Source: Sisyra terminalis (taxonomy: Eukaryota; Arthropoda; Insecta; Neuroptera; Sisyridae). Taken from it: 64,000 bases of DNA. Made by a program: the position numbers and the translations under genes. Below are positions 23,724 through 35,159 of this stretch, piece by piece (positions within the stretch are counted from its first letter, which is position 1; every line of letters begins with the position of its first letter). The stretch is from NCBI GenBank assembly GCA_958496175.1, contig OY292274.1:10230001-10294000 (forward strand), in the 5' to 3' direction. The notes under the pieces are model-generated. The model had not been told where the DNA came from, made no database searches, and saw nothing but the letters and a program-made list of their open reading frames with translations.

Positions 23724-25877
23724 TTAGACTGATTCAAAACAATTGATGATTTTTTTTTCTTAATTATATCGAAAATATTGTTGGGAATGACAAAAAAAAA
23801 TCCTGTGAAAGTTTAAGCTCTTAATATTAATATTAAGAGGTGCCGCATCGCAAATTTCGAATTTCCATTTTAAATAACACGGAAACAATATTCTCTTGCA
23901 CTTTGGAATTTTATTGCTCACGTTGGTGACAATATTTCGAAATGACCAAGGTAAACTCTTGTAGAAAAATGAACGATCTACAAAAAAAGTCTCCAAACAA
24001 GTTTTTGATATATTTATTCCTTCAAAAGTTATTCGAGGTCAAAGTTGAACTAAAGAGAAATTTTAATATTTTTTCAATTTTTGGACGCAACCATCAATTT
24101 TATGAGAAAATTTTATAGGATATTTATTGTAGAGCACTTTTTTTCCTATAACTTATCTCTTTAAAAGTTTTTGATATTTTTTACAGGTTCTAAGTAATAA
24201 AAAAATATATTTTTTATGTAAAAAATATAATAATTCAGGGAATATAAACAATAAAATTACAAATATTTTCAGTTTAAAGAAAATAACTTAGGACCTGTGA
24301 AAAATATCAAACACTTTTATAGAAATAAGTTATAGAAAAAAAAGTGCCCTACAAAAATGTTTTTACAATTGTATGCTCTACAAAGGTGCCTATCTTATAT
24401 ATAATTTGACTATCATGTGTCCGTGCGTGCAGAATAGGCTATACGCATGCGCTCTGTTATCCCCACTTACGCATTCAAAATGTTGGTACGGGTAAAACGG
24501 ACTTTGTTATTAAATTTGAAATTTCGATTGTTTATTAAACTTTATCCCTTGCAAACTTTGCTACCGTTTTTCACTCTTTTAGGGGAGAAATTTTTAAAAA
24601 CTCTTTCTAATTATATATCTGGATCGTATAAGGAAAACACTTTCCAAATTTCATCGACATAAATGTGCACTTATATTTGAAAATACAATGTAAAACGAAA
24701 AAAAATTATCTTTTTTATTTTGATTATCATGACTAAAAAGCTATTCGATTTCGCACATTTGGACGTTGTACATACAAAATTGTTGGAAAAAGATGGAAAC
24801 CGTGGAAGTAAATTCGAATATTTTATTTCTTTTCAATAACAACAATTGGTTTTCAAATTATTTTAAATACCGAAGAATAGTTAGTATGGAAGATTTTATA
24901 TTTAAATTGACAGTGAAATATATGGCAAAAAATTGCTATATTAATGCTTTTTAGCCGAATATATAATTATTTCAGATCACAACCATTGGTTCATAAAATA
25001 AAATAGATTTTAAAATATTTGATTGTTGAAAAACCAACCAAAATATAAAATCGCCTATTTGTTATAAGTACTACATAAGTATTATACTTTCATTCTTATT
25101 TAGTGAAATGACGTTATTTAAAAAGTTGCTATTAAAATGATATAAAAAAACACTTATATTTTATTTCTTAATATAATTTTAGATTTTTTTATATTAACAA
25201 CACTGATTATTTAATTTAAAATTTCGATTGTTGATTAACTCTACTCATTATCTCATATTAAACATTTCGTTGGGATAAAACCTATAGTTGCGAATGCAAC
25301 GGGCAACTACTAGTTTGTAATAATTTTTAATAAGGAATAAAAAATCAATATTTTCTTAAATTTTACTCAATAATCCGTAAAAATTTTATAGTAAGAGAAA
25401 TTCAAGGCTCAATATCTCTAGAAATATCGATCTTAGCTATTTGGTTTTCTGGAACTTTTTTGTAGGAAATTAAATTTCCTATAAATTTGACATTTACATT
25501 TTTTTTTCTGTAGGTCTTGTAATTCATGAGTTACTGAGAGAAAAAGGAGAAATCTATGAAAAATCTAGGTTTAGCGACCCGTACTACCTCGCCCGTGTAA
25601 ATTACGATTTTGCCGTAATAGGCACTTTTGTAGAGCATACAATTGTAAAAAAATCCCGACTTTGAGCGAGGCAATACCAGAAAATGCTGCTGAGCTATAA
25701 AAATTTAAAAAAAAATCAAAGTTTACGTGCATTTTAAATGGAAAATATCCACACGTTGTGAGCGAGTACTTAATATTAATATTAAGAGCTCAAACTTTCA
25801 GGGAATTTTTTTTGAAGTATTTCCAACAAAATTTCAGTATGGGAGCAAAAAAAAAAAAGTCTCAAAAAACACCCTAA
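23724..25877. mobile_element. Long-inverted-repeat element, copy 1 (split by Helitron)
   Basis: The right part (about 25315-25877, ending ...AACACCCTAA) matches 56760-57308. The left part keeps taagctcttaatattaatattaag in inverted orientation but is diverged, and its start at TTAGACTG is tentative. A further inner inverted repeat lies at about 24115-24185 and 24285-24355. The element is interrupted by the Helitron at 24393-25313 at a site that is intact in copy 2. It is non-coding. Confidence 0.6.
24393..25313 (+). mobile_element. Non-autonomous Helitron, family 2
   Basis: Inserted precisely between A (24392) and T (25314). It begins TCTTATATATAA and ends CTACTAG. A 5-bp hairpin GTTGC-GAAT-GCAAC stands ten bases before the terminal CTAG, as Helitrons require. 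The uninterrupted host sequence at about 56735-56765 (gtgccta|tttttaataa) confirms the junction. It contains gcatgcgctctgttatcccc near its 5' end, shared with other copies. No protein is encoded. Confidence 0.88.
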
Positions 25878-25892
25878 TATTTTATTTATTTA

Positions 25893-27015
25893 CTAGTAAT
25901 TGCCCGTTGAATTCGCAACTAAAGGTTTTATCTCAATAAAATATTTAATATGAGATAATGTAAAGTTAATCAACAATCGAAAATTTAAATTTAGTAATCA
26001 AAGTGTTGTTAATATAAAAAAAGTTAGTCTAATATTATATTAAGAAATAAAATATAAGTGTTTTTTTATATAATTTTAATTACAACATTTAATAACGTCA
26101 TTTCACTAAATTAGTATGAAAGTTAAATAATTGTGTAGTACTTATACCAAATAGGCGATTTTAAATTTTGGTTTGTTTTTCTACAATCAAATTTTTAAAA
26201 TTTATTATTTTATGAATTAATGGTTGTGAACTGGAGTAATTATACATTCGGCTGAAAAACATTAAGGTATCAATTTTTTGCCATATATTTCACTGTCAAT
26301 TCAAATATAAAATCTTCCATATAAACTTTTCTTCGGTATTTAAAATAATTTGAAAACCAATTGTTGTTATTGAAAATAAATAAAATATTCGAATTTACTT
26401 CCACCAAATGTGCGAAATCGAAAAGCTTTTTAGTCATATTAACTAACAAAAAGAAGGTCATTATTTTTTTCGTTTTACATTGTATTTTCAAATATAAGTG
26501 CACATTTTTGTCGATGAAATTTGGAAAGTGTTTTCCTTATACGATCCAGATATATAATTAGAAAGGGTTTTTGAAAATGTCTCCCCTAAAAGATTGAAAA
26601 ACGGTAGCAAAGTTTGTAAGGAATAATGTTTAATAAACAATCGAAATTTCAAATTTAATAATCAATCAAAGTCCGTTAAAAGCGAATATTTACAACTGGC
26701 TAACTATTTGTCGCGCTTTTATTACAAATAATATAAATTTAAATTCATAAAAAATTGTACCATCGGGTGCGTAAATAATTATTTTATGTGCTTGAGTAAT
26801 AATATTTTGACAAACGTAAATAGTTGTTAGGAAAAAAATACAAAAATAATAACAAATTTGGTAAATAGCCAGCTTGAGCAAATAGGCATGTTTGAATGCC
26901 GTGCGCTGTGTCAACTTAACCCTACCAACGTTTTGAATGCGTAAGTGGGGATAACAGAGCGCATGCGCATAGCTCTGCACGCACGGACGGCAAGATAGTC
27001 AATTTATATATAAGA
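25893..27015 (-). mobile_element. Non-autonomous Helitron, family 2, second copy
   Basis: On the minus strand it begins TCTTATATATAAATTGAC preceded by A and ends GGGCAATTACTAG followed by T. A GTTG/CAAC hairpin lies just before the end. The interior is shared with the copy at 24393-25313. Its 5' end abuts the tail of the CR1-like LINE and its 3' end lies 16 bases from the end of the long-inverted-repeat element. Confidence 0.85.
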
Positions 27016-28514
27016 TTTACTTATTCTTTTTACTTCTGGTGGAAATTCTATAGAGGTGCGTTACACCTGTGCATAGAACCAGAAGAACTACAAAATTTAA
27101 ACAAAAATAGTATAGTTAATAAAATTTATCAAATCAATAATACAAACTTAAAGAAGATATATTACAATATTACTTAAAACTATTTTTTATAAGATTACGT
27201 CCTAGAGTTGGAAATCCAGTTTCCCAGCTTTTTCCCCAATATCTTTTTGGAACAGATCAGTGATTTCATGGTTTCAGGTAGCATATTAAAATACTTAATC
27301 GCAACGTTGTAAGCACTTTTGGCTTGAATAGTTTTTTTAATTTTTGGCAATACCAGTTGTTTGGATCTAGTGTTACTCAGCCTTTCACCATAAAGTTTTT
27401 TACAATCATTATAATAAAAACTAAGAGCTCTTACTATAAAGTAGTCTCGTATTTTCAGTGGCGCTGTCAATCGATTGTTGTTACATATTTTGTTAATTTA
27501 CTTATTTTGAGTGTAAGCAGTTGTCTTATCGAGTTGTCGTAGGCCCCACCCCACGCTATAATTCAAAGTTAATCATGCCTTCAAAAAGACCATGGTGAAT
27601 TGTTTTTAGAACAGGTGCTTGGAGATAGTTATTTAATTTATAAAATATTAATGTAAAATATTTGATTTTTTTTTGCAAGTTCCATAGCATGAATATTCCA
27701 TTTCATGTGCCAGTCAAAATATATACCAAGGTATTTGCAGCTTGTTATTTTTTTTAGTTCTTTATCTCTAATAAATAGTTGAAATTTAACTGGTATACTA
27801 TCTACATAATTTCCAAAAGTAATAAAGGTAGATTTATCTGTGTTTAACGATAATTGATTATTTCGTAGCCAAGTATCCAATTTTTTTAACCAATTCGATA
27901 AATGAACATTAACCTCTCTCCAGTTCCTACCACAACATAACACAGCCGTGTCTTCAGCATAAGAAACTAAGTTGTTTTTCGGTAGTACTTCAAATATATC
28001 GTCAATATACAAGATAAAAAATAATGGTCCTAGAATAGTTCCTTGCGGAACTCCAACTCTTACATATTTATAATCACTCATAACATTGCCAACTTTAACG
28101 TATTGCACTCTGTGGGTTAGGTAATTTTGAATTAGCTGATGCGGAAGACCTCTGATCCTTTTTCTCCAGAGTTTTTTCAACAGTATCTCATGATTGACAG
28201 TATCAAAAGCTTTTGCAAATCTAAGAAAGCTAACACTGTTGGTATATTTTTATCCATATTGTTGTATATAAAATTAGAAGTGTAAGCCAGGGCATCATTT
28301 GAACCCCTATTTTTCATCAAGCCATATTGTGTTTCAGATATTAAGTTATTTCTAGTACAAAAATCATACAGTCTAGTGTAAATTATTTTTTCGAACACTT
28401 TGGCTAGATTAGAGACAAGCGAAATAGGTCTATAGTTTGCTGTTAAGTGTTTATTTCCTGACTTAAATATAGGTACAATATCAGCATTTTTTAAGGAATT
28501 TGGCCATATTAATA
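27016..28514 (-). mobile_element. 5'-truncated CR1-like LINE
   Basis: The minus strand carries most of a reverse transcriptase and its C-terminal tail, then an A/T-rich 3' region ending in aagaataagtaaa, a short tandem-like tail instead of a long poly(A). The 5' end is truncated inside the fingers domain. The Helitron at 25893-27015 begins immediately after the tail. Confidence 0.75.
27195..28514 (-). pseudogene. CR1/L2-like LINE reverse transcriptase, broken
   Basis: In order: WPNSLKNADIVPIFKSG, NYRPISLVSNLAKVFEKII, ISETQYGLMKNRGS, VLAFLDL with a frameshift in the K-A-F-D box, then GVPQGTILGPLFFILYIDDI and SYAEDTAVLCC, where the usual Y-A-D-D is Y-A-E-D. Then CKYLGIYFD, a short gap with AWGGAYDNSIRQL, and a C-terminal region with YNVAIKYFNMLPE. 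The tail after the palm and the AWGG block point to the CR1/L2/Daphne group instead of Jockey; the exact clade is uncertain. The frameshift, stops and the lost second catalytic aspartate make it inactive. Confidence 0.75.
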
Positions 28515-29227
28515 CATTTAATTAAAATTGTCTATTTTATAAATCACCGTTTTTTAGTATTATCACGCAATATTGATCATATTGATTTTGTCAAGTTTAA
28601 TGTTTCAAAGCCAAACTAAGCTCTCGAAAGGAATAAAAAATGTTGCCGAGCATCTAATTATTATTATTTTAAAATGTTTCCTTCTTAGAGTAATTAGTTT
28701 TAGCATTAGACAGCATTAGATGTCTAGCTTGTCTAAAGTTTTTCAGTATTTTCTTGCAAGTAGCGTATGAAAAATTTCATAATGACAAGAACGTTAAACG
28801 AAACCGACATGATTTCACCTCGGTTGAGATAAATGAATGGATGATACAAACTTTATGTTTTCCAAACATGAACCTTATGTAAGTGGTATCATTAATTTTC
28901 TAGCAAAGAGATTCTGTGCCTCTTCTGCTGATGTCATTCTCGTTATAGGACAGCTCAGGCAATTAAGGCGATGGGTATTGAAAATAAGGAAGAAAGTAAC
29001 TAATGATTTATAAATTATCAATGTAATTTATTAAAAACATATCAAATTAAAAAATTTTAAAAAAAATACTCATTAATTTTCCTGTTTTTGCTGGTAGAAA
29101 TAAGTCATTTTTTTGTTGTTTATTTTCATGTACATGTCGCTAGGGAAAATATTATCTAAACTATTTGGCATTTCTGTTATGAATATTTTTAATAATAATT
29201 TATTTTTTTCAATAAAAATCTGGGAAA
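28515..29227. other. 5' flank of the GDH-like gene
   Basis: No transposon end or coding sequence was recognised. It presumably holds the promoter and 5' leader of the gene; no TATA box or initiator could be picked out with confidence in such AT-rich sequence. Confidence 0.4.
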
Positions 29228-30916
29228 ATGTGGTTTTCAAAAAGAATTTTTTGTTTGAATACGACCAATATCTGTTGTAATTTTAGAAAAGTTCATTCAA
29301 TTAACTATGAAATCAAATCAAAATATGTAATACCAGAAGAGTACAAAAAGTGTTTGTTTTGCGCTAATACATCAATATTGGACAATGTTTTGTATTATTT
29401 CCACGAAAGTATACAAATTTGTATTAAGAGACTGATTGAAGATTTACAAGGAAATGAACCAAATTTGAGCGACAGGGAAGCTGATCAGTATATTCGTTCC
29501 GTCGTTAAACGGTTAGAACCGTGTGAAAGAAGTTTAGAAATTCTTTTTCCACTTCAACGGGATAACGGAAAATGGGAAATAATCGAAGGTTACCGTGTCC
29601 ATCATTCTTCTAGTAAACTTCCGTGTTTGGGAGGACTTCGGTTGTGTCCCCAATTGAGTTTGGCTAACGTCAAAGGACTAGCAACTATTTCAACTTTCCA
29701 AAACTCATGTATGGAACTTCCTTTTGGAGGATCGTTCGGAGGAATTAAAGTAAATCCGAGCGATTATAATCCAAGAGAAATGCAACGCATAATTGGTTCG
29801 TACACCCTCGAATGTGCAAAGCACGGATTTATGAATCCAGCTCTGGATATTTTTGAGCCGGATTCAAACATCTCTTGGACTGAAATGGGTTGGATGGCTG
29901 ATACTTATCAAAAAAGTTCTGGTTTTCACAATATAAATTCATGTGCCGTAATCGCCGGGAAACCGCTTCACCGAGCCGGGCTGAATAATTTCAAAAAATC
30001 GGGAGGACAAGGCATATTTTACGGAGCCGACCATATTTTGACTAACAATGATTTTTTGGTGTCTTTAGACATCAAACCAGGATGGAAAGACAAAACGTTC
30101 ATCATTCAAGGTATTGGAAAAGTTGGCATGCAAGCATGCCATTATTTTTCAATGGCCGGCGCCATTTGTGTTGGCATTCAAGACCGTTTTGGCTCAATTT
30201 ATTGTCCTGGTGGAATTAATATTGAAAAAATCGAAGAATATCTCAACGAAAATAAAACGGTGGTTGGATATCCTGCGGCACAAAAATATGACGGTGAAAT
30301 TATCACTCATGCATGCGATTTTTTAATCTTAGCAGCTACCGAAAAAACTGTTCATTATAATAATTCTCAAAAAATAAACACAAAATTAATCATTGAAGCG
30401 GCTAATGGGGCGATAACTCCTGTTGCACAGAGAGTATTAATGCGTCGGAATATTTTAATATTACCGGATATTTATACAGGAAGTGGAACGTCAATAGCGG
30501 CATATATGGAATATTTAAAAAACATTAATCATATCGCATGGGGACGTTTGAATGTAGATCAATTAAATACGAATAAAATGGAAAATACAATAAAAGTAGG
30601 AAAATATTTCATGTTTTAGTAAGTTCCAATAAAAACTTTAATATTTTATTAGGAAGCCGTAGGGGATGATTTTAACCAACAACATTTAGAGTGTAGTACA
30701 AATCGGCATTCCAATAGACAAATGATCGAAAATTCTTTGGCTCACGAACAAGACATAGTACAAGGAACAATTGATCAGACGATGCACAAAGCAGCCACAG
30801 AAATATTTAGAACTATCGAAGAATATGGACTAGGAATCGATGTAAGAGAGGCATGCTATGTAATGTCCGTACGTAAATTATTTCAATATTTCTATGAATC
30901 GGGACGATTCCAATAA
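29228..30916 (+). CDS. GDH-family protein with substituted active site
   Basis: Two exons (29228-30595, 30653-30916) encode 543 residues, the usual length for animal mitochondrial glutamate dehydrogenase, which deaminates glutamate to 2-oxoglutarate in the matrix. The 57-base intron (GTAGGA...TTAG) is inferred: joining at K456 keeps frame into a typical GDH C-terminus (GLGIDVREACYV), whereas reading through stops at 30619. Residues 1-27 are basic with no acid, fitting a presequence. The dinucleotide motif GIGKVG (295-300), EAANG (390-394) and aspartate 212 (bovine D168) are kept. At constant offset 44 to bovine numbering (from memory), K90, K114, K126, R211 and S381 become L134, Q158, F170, F255 and A425. 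The antenna region is diverged. The frame is intact and less AT-rich than its surroundings. Catalytic loss or new specificity is inference. Confidence 0.88.
30596..30652 (+). other. 57-base intron of the GDH-like gene
   Basis: Donor AAA|GTAGGA, acceptor TTTTATTAG|GAAGCC, phase 0. A better-looking GTAAGT at 30619 would give a 34-base intron and an in-frame stop, so it is unlikely to be used productively. Length is near the minimum seen in insects. Confidence 0.75.
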
Positions 30917-30945
30917 AAACAACATCAAAAGCATTCTCTATGTTT

Positions 30946-30951
30946 AATAAA
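30946..30951 (+). terminator. Probable poly(A) signal of the GDH-like gene
   Basis: AATAAA 30 bases after the stop codon. Another AATAAA overlaps the stop itself at 30912-30917. Confidence 0.5.
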
Positions 30952-31947
30952 AAAATATATTAGAAAATCATTTTTCTTTCACACTTGTTTTATATTTTTA
31001 TAATCATTTTGATAATCAATCAAAAATTTAAACTGAATTAAAGAAATACATTTCAAAGCTTTGCAAGATTAATGGAAAATCGGGACATAAATTATTTAAA
31101 AAACTTGAAAACTTTGTTTCACTCAATAGGGGAAACAAGTCAAACGAGTTCTGCAAAGAAGTTACATTGATCTCCGGAAAAAAATACACCGATTTGAAAT
31201 TTCGTGATAAACTTTTCACTCCCTGCTATTCACAACATACATCTGGTGTTTTTTCCGAATAAATTTATTATTACAAGCCGATGAAATCTAAAACGTAATC
31301 GAAAAGAATTAAATTCATTTTTGAATAAATTTGTTCCAGTTGCTTAAGTATTAAAAAATAAATATTCTCTATCCATGGATTTCTATTTCCTTGCTTATGA
31401 AAACATCACTTTATTTTATTGACGTAAGAAACTAAAAATATATTTATAATTGCAGTTAAAAGATAGAATATTTTTTTTAAGAATGTCACGAGCCGTAAGG
31501 TTTTAATTTTTTTCCACAGGAAAGACTTTTCTATTGAAAATTTGAATTCTGATAAATTTTACTTGGCTATTACAAAGAGCTTATTTTACAGGAAAAAACA
31601 ATACAACAAGCAAAAGTATACAATGATTAAACAGAAAGTATACTTTAATTTAAGCAGACTTGCGCAGCGGACTTGAGAGGTACCAATCAGCATTGAAACT
31701 CTCTAATTATTGTTAAGGTGATCCTTAGGTCATTATCTGGAGGATGTTTTGGATTCTAGTTGGATGCTAGTGTCTGTACTTCTGGATTAGTATACGAAAA
31801 GAATTTTACATGAAATTTTAGGATTGTGTTTAAAATGATTTCGGCTATGGATAGTATGTTCAGAATTTTATGAATTATTTCATTTTTAACATTATAGGAG
31901 GCACTTAGGATTTTTAACATAACTTTGGATTGGAAGGACTGGATTTA
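30952..31947. other. Spacer, possible LINE debris
   Basis: AT-rich. The last few hundred bases may continue the decayed Jockey element on the minus strand, but no motif could be followed. Confidence 0.4.
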
Positions 31948-32275
31948 TTATATTGTAAAATGAAGAGATCTGAAACCAAATTGGTGAGAAGGAATTATAT
32001 TTTTAGTTTCGAGGATCGGAAATACTCTTTTAAGGAGTTTTACCTGCATTTTTGAAAGTAACGGAAGTAGGTTTATTGTTATGTTGGATGATGGGTCTGA
32101 TATAGGTTTACTTGACTTGGGAATACGAATATTGAATACGAATATTTCCATTGCGCTGGAAAATGCGTTATGCGAAGAAATAAATTGTAAATTGTTGTAA
32201 GATAAACTTTTGCTTTTTTGGAAAGATCTCGAAGAATTTCCGCTGTTAAGAGATCATGTCCTAGGAATTTTTTAC
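31948..32275 (-). pseudogene. Jockey reverse transcriptase fragment, decayed
   Basis: From high to low coordinates: GHDLLTAEILRDLSKKAKV (the P-G-x-D-x-I-T fingers segment), then THFPAQWK, then after a frameshift INLLPLLSKMQVKLLKRV and IIPSHQFGFRSLHFTI, the conserved fingers/palm blocks of Jockey-type reverse transcriptases in correct order. No catalytic box remains. It is more diverged than the LINE at 2756-5942 and on the opposite strand. Confidence 0.65.
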
Positions 32276-32851
32276 GGAGAAAGGAAAATTATTATGATAA
32301 AATAGTAAAAGGAGTTTCAAGTCGATCCACATATATAGAAACGTCAGAAAAGTTTTAGAAAATATAGATCATATAGCATTAAATCTTAAAAACATTATGG
32401 TCATACCAAAAATTAAGATAGATGATTGATTTTATTTTCTAATCATTTAAAAATTATTAGACAGAAAAGAGAATGGTAGAATATTTTATTTATAGGAATT
32501 TAATTTATTTAATTATTTAATTTATAGGAATTGGCTAGGTAATTTACCAAAATTCAAACCTATTACTTTAGTTTTTAGAAAAGCAAAACAAAGAATTGAT
32601 TGTTTCTTCGAGCAATGTCGTAGTTACGAATTTTAATGAATATGTACAAATGTAGGAGACTATTACTTGTAAGATTAATTGCATTTAAGAATCGTAATTT
32701 AAGGACGAGAATTGCTTTTTCTTTTAATAATCCCAACCCATTTTACCTTTCATATTATTATTATTATATAAAATTCATATTTTTTTTTTGAATTCTTTTG
32801 CAATTTTAAAGTTTATGGTTTATTTAACAATGAGCTTTTTTGGTATACTAA
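32276..32851. other. Spacer, no gene seen
   Basis: AT-rich. Possibly the upstream part of the decayed LINE, without readable motifs. Confidence 0.4.
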
Positions 32852-33265
32852 TCTATACTAATATATAAAATTCTTACGTCTATCTGTACATTTCCATTTT
32901 GAACCCAATTTTAGGGTAAATATTTGTTTCAAGAGGCCCTTATTCCAAATTTAACATTTTTAAAATTTTTGTCTGTCTGTCTGTCTGTGTGTCCCGATTT
33001 AACTAAAGAACAGAACAACCGAATTTAATGAAATTTGGAATAAAGATACAATACAATTATCCACACATGTAAGGCTACTTATCATTCCTTAAAAATAAAA
33101 AAAAGGTATTTCCTAGAGATGAAACAAAAAATTTTTACTTTAGAGAGGCGAGTTATATATCATTGGAAAGGTAATTAAAAGTTAAGAAATATTTTGTAAA
33201 ATATTTTTTTTGTAAACAGAATAATCAATTTAAAGTTCAAAAAATTGCCTCTTTGAAATATAAAC

Positions 33266-33268
<3 letters not shown>

Positions 33269-33314
<46 letters not shown>
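33269..33314. repeat. (TA)n microsatellite within Helitron
   Basis: About 23 uninterrupted TA units, immediately before the tRNA-like module. The corresponding position in the related copies is not expanded. Confidence 0.95.
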
Positions 33315-33318
<4 letters not shown>

Positions 33319-33325
33319 ACATAGT

Positions 33326-33408
33326 TGATGTTAATAGCGTAGTGGCTTATGTATCTGACATTCTGATGTTCTTAATTAAAAAGACATGGGTTCGAATCCT
33401 ACAGTAAA
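33326..33408 (+). repeat. tRNA-like (SINE-type) module inside Helitron, copy 1
   Basis: Contains an A-box-like tagcgtagtgg (33335-33345) and a perfect B-box GGTTCGAATCC (33389-33399) at tRNA-like spacing, with T-arm pairing ATGGG/CCTAC. The acceptor stem does not pair, so it is a tRNA-derived sequence, not a tRNA gene. The parent tRNA could not be assigned. Confidence 0.6.
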
Positions 33409-35159
33409 CTTTTTTCTACAAAATTGTTGTAAGTCGACTCTTAGAATTGTTCAATAAGGAAATTTTAACTAAAAAAAGTAATAGTAATAATAATAACAAT
33501 AATAACATTAATAATGATAAAACTAATAAAACTTAAAGAAATTACTTGTTAATAACCGTACACATATAAAATCGTGTATTTATATATCCCCTCTGACTAA
33601 AGAAATTTTAATATTTGATATATTCCTTTTAAGAAGTAGACATCTGATAAGAATTTTTTTTTTGAAAATTTCTACCCTAAAAGAATAATAAGGGGTGACT
33701 AAGTTTGTGTGAGAAAATGTTGAATTAATAGACAATCGAAATTTTAATTTAATAGGTGTAATTAGTTAATAAATATTTATTTAATAATAAGTTTCTGTTT
33801 TTGTTATATCATTTAATAAGAGAATTTTAAATAACGTCATTTTACTTAATTTGTATCATATATTTCATTGCCAAATATAATAAACTAACTTTTTTTCGGT
33901 ATTAAGAACAATATGAAAATCAATTGTTGTTACAGAAAATAAATAAAATATTCGAATTTACTTCCACGCTTTTCACCTATTTCCAACAATTTTGTATCTA
34001 CAACGCAAAAATGTAAATGTAAATAAAAAAATGTAAGTAATGTATATGTAAATCGAATTGCTTTTTAGTCATCATAATCAAAATAAAGAAGGCCAATTTT
34101 ATTTCGTTTTATATTGTATTTTCCAATATAAATGCATATTTGTGTCGATGAAATTTGGAAAATGTTTTCCTTATTAGAAAGGCTTATTGATAATTCCTCC
34201 CTCAAAAGAGTGAAAAATGGTGGCAAAGTGTTCACGGCATAACGTCTAATAAACAATCGAAATTTCAAATTTCATAACAAAAGTACCGTTAAAGACGAAA
34301 CGTAATTACCCTTTATAATAAAACAAAATAATTTAAATATATGAAACAACTAAAACGTTGGATCTGCTTAAAAATGTAAACTCTGATAGATATATCTGGA
34401 AATAGTTAAGTTTATAAGTGAGCATTAAGTTTTTTAGCTTTTTAGGTTTCACATATTGTAAACTTGAAAATCCGAAATATATATTCACAAATAAATACAT
34501 TAGTGAGCGGAAATTGAGTAGCGAGAAATTCGGCGTACTAAAAAAATGGTTTAGTTATATAGTTGAAATTCAGATATTTTAATAATAAGTACATCGATAC
34601 ACAATGGATATACTTGATTATTGAGGAACTCGGTTTCGTGCAATTGAACAAATTTTAATTTCGCGGTAGTTTTGTACATTGTAGTAGGTAATGTAATAGT
34701 TTTGAGAAAAAGGTTCATTCGGGAGTCGAGATAATAAAATGGGATTTCTACTAATATTCTTAATCTAGACCCTTTACTTTTGTTATTTTAACGTGAGTGT
34801 TTTGATAACTTTTTACTGTTTTAAATCATAATTAAGAACGACTTTATTAAACTTGACGATTTTTTTATTTATGTATAGATACTGATTGATTTATGGATTA
34901 TTTGGTTCGAGGTAGGTATACGCAATTGAACATACTCTTTTTAGATATTTATTAATATTTTTTTTGAAAATTAAATGATCATTACATACAAATATTTTAT
35001 TCTTAGCAATAGTTTATTTAATGTGTCTTTTTATAGTTGACAAAATAGTGTTTTTAAGTATGATTATGTTTTTTCGTAAAACAAATAAGAAAAATAAAAA
35101 TTTTCATATACCAGTACAAATTGCAAATTTACGCAGACGAAGTCGCGGGGATTAGCTAG

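Larger units (their letters stand above)
32852..35159 (+). mobile_element. Non-autonomous Helitron, family 1, full length
   Basis: Lies between A (32851) and T (35160). Starts TCTATACTAATATATAAA and ends CGGGGATTAGCTAG with an imperfect hairpin (cgcagacgaagtcgcg) just upstream, all classical insect Helitron features. At 2.3 kb it contains a (TA)n run, a tRNA-like module, (taa)n-like repeats and a block shared with family 2, but no protein. It is the most complete of three related copies. Confidence 0.85.

Noticed and set aside
23724..24390. Independent transposon unrelated to the element at 56.5 kb
   Set aside because: It shares the ctcttaatattaatattaag block and the gtatgctctacaaa motif in the same order, so it was treated as the diverged left half of the same family, with lower confidence for its start.
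30596..30619. Alternative 463-residue GDH product by reading into the intron
   Set aside because: It would remove the conserved C-terminal helices, and the downstream exon is in frame and fully GDH-like, so splicing is the simpler reading.
33326..33408. Functional tRNA gene
   Set aside because: Promoter boxes are present, but the acceptor stem does not pair and the anticodon arm is not convincing; the sequence moves with Helitron copies.
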